A DNA stretch of 64,000 nucleotides from Azolla caroliniana (taxonomy: Eukaryota; Polypodiophyta): positions 21,762,001 to 21,826,000 of the forward strand of contig JBHGNT010000006.1 in the NCBI GenBank assembly GCA_043228905.1, written 5' to 3'. The first letter of the stretch is position 1, and each line of letters starts with the position of its first letter. The notes below the pieces were generated by a model that was given only the letters and a program-made list of their open reading frames with translations, had not been told where the DNA came from and searched no databases. Below, piece after piece: positions 54,164 to 64,000 of the stretch. Both the position numbers and the translations under genes were made by a program.

Positions 54164-57100
54164 TTTTAGACAAACCTCACGTCGACACACTACTAGGGGA
54201 TCTGGAGGTGTCGCGATACTATTTCGTAGAGAGCTACATAATAGGATAGAAATAATGAAGATAGACCCAGAAGCTCGTTTTATGTGGGTGAAAGTCTCCA
54301 CAAGCAAAGACCATGCAGTATTTTTCGCCATTTGTTACTTTCCCCCAAAAGGATCCCGTTATAATATTAGTGGCTTGACGAGATTAGTCGATGAAGGAAT
54401 GCCACATGGGCCTTCTCCATACAAACCCCTATCGGATGACATAATCCGATATTCTTCCCAAGGAGAAGTATTTCTTGTAGGAGACTTCAATGCGAGAACC
54501 CAATCCCGACAATGCACAGTATTTCAGATGAATAGAAACCTAGAAATGGTAAATGTTGATCCTTTAGACATAGGCACCACACGTAGATCAAAGGATCAAG
54601 GTGCGGACGCCACGAGCTTTGGCCATCACCTACTCGAACTTGGTAGTCGGCACCAGATGGTCATATATAATGGTTTAGCTAAGTGGCCGGGCTCGGAAGA
54701 GCTCACATGTTTCCCACATGGAGGAGGGGAAAGCACAGTTGACTATCTAATAGGGCGCCCGGCAGCTACCCACTTGATTAACTCCTTCCGAGTGGCCCCA
54801 TGCCCTATTGGCGCAGACCATAGCTTCTTATACTTCGAGCTAAAATGTGATATCTCTAAGGTCACCAAGTCTAGTCAACCATGCCATCACACCACAATAC
54901 ATTTCACACATGAGCTCTCTGACATATACTCTCAACATGTTCAGGCCCATCTCCCCTCCATTGATCCCTCTCTACCGTTAGAAAGCCTTAGTACAAAACT
55001 CACACACATCCTTCACTCTGCAGCAGCTAGCAGTTTCCCATATACAAAACACTCAAATCAAGGTAGATCAGGATCAATGCCACAAAATAAATGGTATGAC
55101 GAGGATTGTAGGGACCTACATAGACAACTTACAGTATCGCAACTCAACGGTAGTATTACCTCCACACAAGCTCGCAAAGAAATGCGTAAGATGACACGTC
55201 GTAAGAGACGAGCATGGGAGGCATCCCAATACTGGGAACTCTACCATATGCTCATGAGTAGCGATTGCGCCATGGCATGGAAGAGACTACGGGAGCCAAG
55301 ACCACAAACACCCATTGAAGAGCCCGAAACTTGGCACACATATACAGAGAGACTTTACCAAATCCCAAACCAACCACCTTTTCCAATGCCTTCCACACCC
55401 CGGCCTACCACGGGGACACTTTTCACGACCTCTAGGGTCATGAAGGTCATAAAGAAATTACAACATAGGAAGTCCATGGACCACACAGGATTGCGAGTAG
55501 AACACATTATATATGCGAGAGAGTGCCTAGCTCCCTTGCTAACTATAATCTTCAATCGTGCCCTTGCGGAGGGTTTTCCACCACAGTGGACTATGAATAC
55601 AGTGACCCCCATACATAAAGGGGGGGACCCCATGGACCCAAATACATATAGGACCATTATGATAGGCCATACCCTTGCTAAGTTATATGGTGCAGTAATG
55701 GAAGCAGAGCTTAGCGACTACATGGAGACCCTAAACCTTTGTGCACCTGAACAAGCTGGCTTTAGACGAGCCTTCTCCACTATTGATCACATCTTCACAC
55801 TTAGATGCCTAATTAACCAAACTAGGGCTCGCAAGAAGAGATTATATTGTTGTTTTGTGGACTTCCGCAAAGCCTTTGACACAGTCCCTAGAGATTGGTT
55901 GTCTGATAGACTTAAAAGCTTGAGGATACCAGATGATATGGTATGGGCCATCTACGCACTATATGAACAAGTGTCTGGGTGTGTCCGATGCCCAGGTGGC
56001 CTATCCAATCATTTCACTAGCACTATTGGTGTAAAACAAGGTTGCCCCCTATCACCGACGCTTTTTGGGATCTACATTGATGAGATCACAGATTTTATTG
56101 CTCGTGAGGGAGGCACCGGAGTGGTCCTTGGGGATACGCAGGTTCGTATCTTGCTCTATGCGGACGACATAGTTTTGCTCTCTGAATCCGAACACGACCT
56201 ACAGAGGCACCTCAATGCCTTAGATGACTTTTGTGTACAACGAGGATTGGTAGTGAATCTAGGGAAAACGAAAGTCCTTATCTTCCACACATCGGCCCAA
56301 GTTAGAGCTAAGTGTCACCTAACTATCTCCCATAGCCCAGTCGAGGTGGTTGGATCGTACGTATATCTCGGAGTCACTTTTAGTGCCCGCTCAGGTAAAT
56401 TTTCGATGACACAGGCAGCGAAGGATAGACTCACGAGAGGACATGCATCCCTCTCACTCCTAGAGAGACAATGCCACCAAGCACACTTTCAAGAGCCACG
56501 GACTAAACGGTGGCTCTTTGACTCATTAGTGACCCCCTCCCTCATGTATGCATCAGCGGTTTGGGCTCCAGGATTACCATCCTTCATGTGGACGCAATTA
56601 GAGAGACCATTGGTGATGATGCTATCACGCCAACTCCGAAGCAAATCGACTGTACCACATGACATTATTAGGGCCGAGTTCACATTACCCCCAATGCTAG
56701 TAGAGGCACTTTTTCAACTTGTAGTCTTTATTGATAGGATACATAGCCAACCACATGATAGAATATCTCATCAAGCCTTTAAGGCCTCTCGATCATTGTA
56801 TGAGTCCGGCTATACTAGCTCATGGTATGGCATGATGGTGACTTGGCTTCTTGCGAATGGTCTAGACATTAATAACCTACCTCCCCTTAGGTACAACCAC
56901 ACGAGTGATAACACCTTAATCTCTCATGAGAACCGCAATAAAGTAATACGCCAAGAAATATGGCAAATTTACACTCGGTGTAAATGGATCACCCCACTAG
57001 AGCCACTCCCATCTAAAATGTCGTACTATAAGAAACACTTCATGCACTTCTCTGAGTTAGGTTTTATCACACAGCCAAAATATCTAGATGTATTCTTACC

Positions 57101-57713
57101 ACATGCACTAAGGGTTGCCATTGGACAACTTAGAATATCGTCTCACCAACTTGAGATTGAAAATGGCCGTACTAGTGGAGTCCCTAGGGAGGAAAGGATA
57201 TGTAGGTTATGTCACATAGAGATAGAGGATGAGTACCACTTTACATGCAAGTGTCCAACCTATGCCGAGATAAGAGAAAAATACCAAGACATACTTGGTC
57301 CGTCTCCCACCCTCCCCAAACTATTAGATACTCTAGATATAAAGAAATTAGGCAAATACATTCTAGAGCTAAAACAACACAGAGAGAATAAATTACAAAA
57401 TGTTGACAATAATGTTGCTAATGATCACGAACATGTAACAAATGCAGTTTTTCAGGAACCTGAGGAGACAACGAATGCCGACACACTTGCACCACTCGGC
57501 CTTTCCATTGATGAGGCAGAAAACCAGAGAAGAACCAGACGTCCTCGGGTGTTGGGTTTCAAAACAACTCAACGTGATGTGGAAGCAATATTGAAAATAA
57601 GGGAACGTGAGCTACACCGCCTAGAAGCCATGGCTAGGGCACTCTCTACATTGGAACCCACATCAAGACCCTTTGACCCCCCACTTCTTTTCGAGAGGCT
57701 TGGGTGGAAATAA
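54164..57713 (+). CDS. LINE ORF2 main part: endonuclease, reverse transcriptase, zinc-binding end
   Basis: About 1180 codons with no stop. Endonuclease: SGGVAILFRRE, FLVGDFNAR (about 54475), and the ADHSFLYFEL end (about 54820). Linker W-Y-D-E-D-C at about 55090. Reverse transcriptase: fingers TPIHKGGDP, GFRRAFSTIDHIF, motif A CCFVDFRKAFDTVPRDW (about 55850), [15 protein letters not shown] (about 56030) and motif C LLYADDIVLLS (about 56155). Zinc-like CRLCHIEIEDEYHFTCKC is at about 57200. It makes DNA copies by target-primed reverse transcription. It now lacks the first part of the endonuclease, which remains upstream of the gypsy insertion. Confidence 0.92.
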
Positions 57714-58036
<323 letters not shown>

Positions 58037-58241
58037 TCACACCTATTCCGCTTCACAAGAATCCATCTCTTGATTGTTTACATGGTATCAGAGTGATTTG
58101 GTAGCTCGATCTAGCCCATTCGCCTCATCGTGATCGTGTGTTGTGCTCCATGCCGACGACCAAGAACCGGCTCATCGCTATCGTAGCTTCGCTAGATAGC
58201 TCGCATTCGAAGAGAGAAGAAGAAGAAGAAGAATCGACATA

Positions 58242-61200
58242 ATGAATACTCAAATGGGGAGCGCTCTCCCTACCGAGAAGTTGGATCGAAACAACTTCGC
58301 ATCTTGGGAGTACAAGATGCACCAATACCTTGTCGGACAAGGCTATTAGAGCTACATCAAAGGAGCACATGAACACCAACCCGCCGAAGCGGCTCTTGGA
58401 TACGTGACATGGGAGCAAGCCGCAAGCCGTGTGATGTATTGTTTGGTGACATGTGTTCACGACCACATGCTCGGTTACATTCGAGAAGCCAAGACGTCGA
58501 AGGAAGTGTGGGAAAATCTACGAAAGATTTTCGCCGCCAACACGACCGCGAGGAAGCTTCAACTCCGCCAAGAGTTGACCAACAATCAACAAAGGGACAT
58601 GTCCATCACGACATATACCTTGAAGATTAAGGAGCTATGCAACTCGCTCAGCTCAATAAGCGTAAGTATAGATGATGATGAGATGGTGCAAATATGCCTC
58701 AGCGGCCTCGCACCACGATTCGGCGCGATGCAAACCGCCGTTCTAGCACGGGAGAAATCTCCCTCCTTCTTTGAGCTCCAATCAATGCTATTGGTCGAAG
58801 AAAACCACGTGCGTACAAGGAGCAATGAGTCAGAAGGCCACATGCTCTACTCGCACTCTAATGCAGGAAGAGGACGCAGATGAGCGAGAGGCCGATTCGG
58901 CCAAGGACAAGGCGGATGAGGTCCGACCTATGACAACAACTCCCAATTTCGGCCACAAAATGGAGGCCAACAAGGAACTTCGCAAGAAGGGGGAGCTTCC
59001 ACTCCGGCCCGAGCCGTCAAAACGCAACCGAATGCGGATATTGCGGAAAGCTCGGCCACCACGAAGAAGAGTGCCGAAAGAAGATGCGAGAATCGGCTTC
59101 CACAAGCCAACAACTCACGAATTACACACACAATTCTGACTACGAAGAGTATAGTGGAATGTACGGGAATAACTCCGACTATGAAGATCGTGACAGAATG
59201 TATGCACGCAACTCCAACCGTGGCGGAATGCTCATGATGAAACATAGAGCAAACTCTATGTCGGCCTCTACCTCAACTAGTGCCTCCGGTCCGGAAGACG
59301 TATGGTTCGTCGATTCTGGTGCCTCGAACCATTTGACATCGCATCAAGAATGGTTCCGAGAACTTCGACGGCCGGACCGACTCGGCTATGTCGAAACTGG
59401 AGACAACACTACGCACCCGATTCGGCACATCGGCAATGTTCCGTTCAGAAAAGAAGGTAAGCAAAATTACATTAAAAATGTCTTGCATGTACCGACCATT
59501 ACGAAGAATTTGGTCTCCGTCGGCCAAATTGTAGAGCAAGGGATGCAAGTTCAATTTAATCAAGGCGGTTGCTTCATTGAAAAAGAGGGCCGACTCATCA
59601 CATGTGGACGAAGAGAGGGCCGAATGTTCATTCTCAACACACACGAGATGAAATCTGCCATGTTCACAAAGGGCATGAAAGCCGACTCGGACATAGAGTT
59701 ATGGCACAAGCGGATTGGCCATATAAATCTCCAAAAGCTCAAAGCAATGAAATCGAAAGGAGTTGTCATCGAACTCCCAACATTCAAAGAGAAGGAGATT
59801 GAAGGTGTATGCGAAGCGTGCCAATTCGGCAAGCAACACTGACACCCATTCCCGAAAGAGCGGAACGTGAGCAAAGGTCTACTCGACGTAGTCCATTCCG
59901 ACGTATGGGGACCGGCACAAACGGCTACATTCGGTAGATGCGGATATTACGTGCTCTTCATCGACGACTTCTCCAGGCACACTTGGATCTACCCGATGCG
60001 GCAAAAGAGCGAAGTGTTCAAACACTTCCAAACTTTCAAGAATGAAGTCAAGAAAGCCACGGGCCGACATGTACGTTGTCTTCGATCGGATGGCGGCAAG
60101 GAGTACTTCTCGGACAACTTCACGGCGTATCTCTAAAAGGAAGGAATTCGGCGAGAATTCACTTGCTGACACACTCCACAACAAAACGGGGTAGCCGAGC
60201 GCAAAAAATCGGCACATCCTCAAAGTAGCACGGGCCATGATGAACGAGAAGCATATGCCCAAGTCATATTGGGCCGAAGCTGCAAATACGGCCATCTACC
60301 TAATGAACCGGTGCAAAACATCCGGCATGCACGAGGTCACTCCGCACGAAAAATACTTCGGAAAGAAGCCGGACTTATCGCACATACGCATATTCGGAGC
60401 GATAGCGTAGCACATCCCCGACGAGAAGCGTCAAAAGCTTGACCCGAAGTCGGAGAAATGTATCCTCGTAGGATACTCGTTGGAGCAAAAGGGGTACAAG
60501 TGCTACAACCCTTCAACTCGAAAATCTCGAGTAAGTCGAGACGTCGTTTTTGACGAGTCCGCATCCTGGTACGCACCAGAGACAACTCCGACTCCGACTC
60601 CGCTCGACCCGAAATTCGCCGAACACGAGATCGAGGATGAAGATCACCTTACGCGCATATTCGAAGAAAGTCCGATCACGACCCGATTGAGCGGACCACA
60701 AGAGCCTTTGAGCGATCAAAGCACATCACGGCCTAGCCCAATGATGGACAAAGGCAAGGCGAAAATGTCGGAATACGAAGACGATCGCTTCAACGACGAT
60801 GAGTCGACTCACTCACTCGACAGTGAGTTCGGCGGTTTCAAGGTACCAATCGGAGCTAAGAAAGCCCTCATCTCTGCAAATGAAAACCTCCGCCGATCCA
60901 CCCGTGAAAAGAACCCCGTAAGCCGATTCGGCTACAACGATTATATGGCGTAACATTACGCATTTATGATGAAGGTAGTGACAGTACAGGAGCCGGAAAC
61001 CTTTTCGGAAGCCGCGAAGGACCCGCAATGGATCGAAACAATGAACGAGGAGATGCAGGCACTACGGAAGAACGAGACGTGGGATCTCGTTTCCACCTCA
61101 CCACACAAAAAGGCGATCGGATGTAGATGGATCTACAAGGTGAATTATAACGTCGATGGCTCCGTAAACCGCTACAAAGCTCGAATCGTAGTGAAAGGAT

Positions 61201-62558
61201 ACACTCAGATGCATGGCGTTGACTACGAAGAGACGTTTGCCTTGGTGGCAAAGATGACGACGGTGCGGACCGTAATTGCGCTTGTCGTGGCGAAAGGGTG
61301 GCACCTCCATCAAATGGACATCAAGAACACCTTTCTACAAGGTGAATTAGAAGAGGAGGTGTACATGATACAACCACCCGGCTTCAACTCGAGCACCCAT
61401 CCGAAAGTTGTATGTCGACTCAAGAAGCCACTCTACGGCCTCAAGCACGCACCGCGTGCTTGGCATTCAAAGATAACGCAATATCTTCATCAAATCGACT
61501 TCCGTATGTCAAAATCAGACAACTCCCTCTACATACGAAGCGATTCCGCAAGTCCGATCGTCATCATTTTATATGTGGATGACCTAGTAATTGGCGGTGA
61601 GCATCTCGTTGACATCAATAAGGTCAAATCCCTCCTTTCCGACAAGTTCGAGATGACGAACATGAAGGAGCTCCACTACTTCCTCGGCATCGAGGTAATT
61701 CGGACTCCGGCCGGAATCATGATCTCTCAACAGCACTACATCCTCAACTTGTTATACAAGTTTGGTATGGCTGAATGCAAATCCGCGGCAACCCCGCTCG
61801 ATCACAATCTCAAACTGGGTGCGAACTACGGCACCAAAGTGTGTGAGCCGACTTAGTATCGGCAACTCATCGGGAGTCTCATCTACCTCACGATCACTCG
61901 ACCCGATCTCATTTATCCAGTCGGTCTCCTTAGCCAATTCATGCAAACACCGTGTGATACTCACTTGGATTGCGCTAAGCGAGTTCTACGATACGTGAGC
62001 GGCACAATGGATTGTGGTATCCTCTACAAGACTGCGATGCCAATACGACTCGAGGGGTACATAGACGCCGATTGGGCCGGCTACAAAGCCGATAGAATAT
62101 CAACCTCCGGATTTGTTTTTTCCCTCGACAGCGGAGCAATATCCTGGAGCAGCAAAAAGCAACCAACTGTCGCTCTTTCGAGCACAGAGGCGGAATACAG
62201 GGGTGCGGCAGTGGCCACATGTGAAGCCGTATGGCTCAAAAGGATACTCAAGGATATGGGCGTACCCATCAAGGATTCGACTTCCCTTTACTGCGACAAC
62301 ATGAGCACTATCTATCTAGCTCGGAACCCGGTGTTCCACGCGCGGACAAAGCACATCGAAGTGCACTATCACTTCATTCGAGAGCGCGTTCTAGCTGGCG
62401 ATGTCGACCTACAACACATTAGCACCAATCTTCAAACGGCCGACATCTTCACTAAAGCCTTAGGAGCCGAGAAGCTATGGCAATTCATGGCCGATCTCGG
62501 ATTGACAATCCCTGACTTGTCAAGCTTGAGGGGGAGTACTGAAGAGACTACGCAATAA
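58242..62558 (+). pseudogene. Copia A2 gag-pol (broken)
   Basis: Same order as A1: gag from ATG 58242, zinc knuckle [14 protein letters not shown]-type near 59035, protease DSGASNH near 59310, integrase from 59867, reverse transcriptase with YVDDL near 61575, RNase H 61941-62558. Stops: TAG 58347 (Trp in A1), TGA 58881 (CGA in A1), TGA 59840 (CGA in A1), TAA near 60134 (CGA in A1), TGA near 60168 (CGA in A1), TAG near 60408, TAA near 60951, TAG 61854 (also in A1). A one-base insertion in an A run near 60205 shifts the frame. The C-terminal reverse transcriptase/RNase H ORFs 60966-61856 and 61941-62558 are open. Confidence 0.9.
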
Positions 62559-62784
62559 CGCGATTTCGCAACCACGCAACAAAGCCGCGAAGAGCCGATC
62601 TACCGCACAAACCGCAAAGAAAGACGCAAGCCGAAGCACAGACTTCGTAACTACGCACAACGCAAGCTGGAGTACAGATCCTGTAACTCTGCATAAATGC
62701 GAATCGACACGGACTCCGGAACGCAAGTCGAAGCGTATTTTTGGATAGCGTCTGAAACCGACCCGACTTGAGCTTGAGGGGGTG

Positions 62785-63158
62785 TATTGAGAATCAAGCT
62801 CAACTTGGTCTAGTGTGTGAACTCACCTTGAGAGTGAATAGACACTCCAACAGTCAAGAGTCACCATTAAGTCACCACTTTGTATTCTAGCATTTAGTAT
62901 GAGTTATAGAATCATATTCTATGACACATAACTTATGAGCTTTCGCATTCCCCATGCTCCATGAGTCTTGTAGTTAATGAAGAGAGAGGGTGACTATATA
63001 AAGCACCCTCCTCCCACCTTGTATTCAATTGTGTCTTTCCCCTTTGTTAATATACTTAACCTTGCGTATACTCTCTCTCTCTCTGTATCTCATACACACA
63101 CACACACAGAGTTCACACATATTCCGCTTCACAAGAATCCATCTCTTGATTGTTTACA
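62785..63158 (+). repeat. Copia A2 3' LTR
   Basis: 374 bp. It starts TATTGAG, a G-to-A change of the TGTTGAG terminus, and ends TTTACA. The purine tract GAGCTTGAGGGGG precedes it. Confidence 0.9.
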
Positions 63159-63163
63159 ATTCC

Positions 63164-64000
63164 TTACAGTCGATTCATCGCCAACAAGGTTTACTTCGTT
63201 TTGCTCACTGATGAGCAACAACTAGTCCTCACTTGTTGTGATTGCCGAGGAGTTCTTGTTGTCCGAAATCTTCTTCAGTTGCACACCATCGGCTCCCCCT
63301 TTTTCCTTTCGGAAATGTCGACAATTCTTTTGGAAGTGCCCAAGGTTCCCACAATAGAAGCACATGGGCGTTCCCCTCAACTTCGACCTTGTCCCCGACT
63401 TATCTCGACTTTGGGGACTTCTATTTCGGCCTCTTCCTTGATTTGTTTCACTTTCCATGACAAGGGCCTTCTGGTCAGTATTGGACTATCGGTCCTTCCG
63501 GCGAGCTTCTTCATTCAATAAGCTTGACTTAACCAAACAAAAGTGTTTCCCTTGTGGTCCCACATTGCCTAATGTGACAACCAGCGTCTCCCAGTTGTCT
63601 GGAAGGGATCCCAACAGCAACAATGCTAATACCTCGTTGGCAAGAGGTACTTCTACAGAGGTTGTTTGATTCATCAATCCTTTGAAAGAATTAATGTGCT
63701 CCGCCATGCTGGAGCCGTCTTGATACCAGAGTCTCATGATTTTTTTTGAAAATTGAGACTCTATTCACGACGTTCTTGTTTTCAAACATCATGCCAATCT
63801 TCTTCCAGAGGACATCGACACTCGTCTCTTCATCAAAGTTGTTGTATAGACTCATGTCTAAAACACCTTATATATGTTGCCACCTTCATATGCATGACTT
63901 CCCAAGTCGATGCATCGATCTTGTCTGGACAGTCTTTGCATCAATAGCCAGAGGTCTTTGCACACGATCATGTCTCTCATCTTCAACTTCCACACTGAGT
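63164..64000 (-). pseudogene. Gag of a further copia element (D), running off the right edge
   Basis: The minus strand from the edge reads a UBN2-type gag: YNNFDEETSVDVLWKKIGMM (about 63820), LLLGSLPDNWETLVVTLGN (about 63600), then a zinc knuckle CFYCGNLGHFQKNC (about 63350) and an acidic linker ending near 63170. Several stops (for example near 63470 and 63880) show it is decayed. Copia A2 is inserted at its left border; no matching pol follows on the other side of A2 (below 45436), so this copy was already truncated or rearranged. Confidence 0.72.

Overview
The window is nuclear DNA of a land plant. The only host gene I can name is a split, intron-rich minus-strand gene for an ARC3-type plastid-division protein (FtsZ-like domain plus C-terminal MORN repeats). 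It fills positions 1 to about 17,150 and runs off the left edge. Almost everything else is transposable elements, most of them inserted into one another. Introns with plant-type GT/AG borders, copia elements primed by initiator-Met tRNA, a MULE with a Ulp1 protease, and an L1-like LINE all fit a repeat-rich plant genome. One gypsy element belongs to a lineage I mainly know from fungi. I cannot name the species.

Layout. (1) 1-17,154, minus: twelve ARC3 exons whose phases all join. Intron 4 (4,403-13,944) is 9.5 kb long because a decayed LINE (about 5,095-13,320) sits in it, and that LINE carries a copia element, A1 (7,782-13,266). (2) 17,289-25,209: a MULE with long terminal inverted repeats, a decayed transposase, a 121-bp tandem array and a Ulp1-like protease. 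(3) 25,236-35,096: remnant of a second, related MULE, holding a hAT-type miniature element (25,432-34,176), which holds copia B (25,591-33,845), whose right LTR holds another LINE (about 31,118-33,515). (4) 35,097-38,086: a copia A3 fragment, an LTR-like repeat and unassigned sequence with two exon-like stretches. (5) 38,087-43,655: copia C, Tnt1-like, nearly intact, with a perfect 5-bp target duplication. (6) 43,774-45,436: an LTR-like repeat and an unassigned antisense coding-like sequence. (7) 45,437-63,158: copia A2, perfect target duplication, with a full-length LINE (about 45,716-57,950) in its 5' LTR, and a Ty3/gypsy element (47,168-54,159) inside ORF2 of that LINE. (8) 63,164-64,000: gag of a further copia element, running off the right edge.

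The nesting gives relative ages. LINEs and copia A elements alternate as host and guest, so both were active over overlapping periods. Copia C and the gypsy element, whose LTR pairs differ by only about 1-2 percent, are the youngest. The clearest novel signal is a hairpin near the 3' end of the LINE family, kept by compensatory changes between two copies and followed by a conserved motif and a simple-repeat tail. Other leads are the fungal-type gypsy lineage, a 1300-codon ORF running from the gypsy LTR into the LINE, and an in-frame stop shared by two copia A copies.
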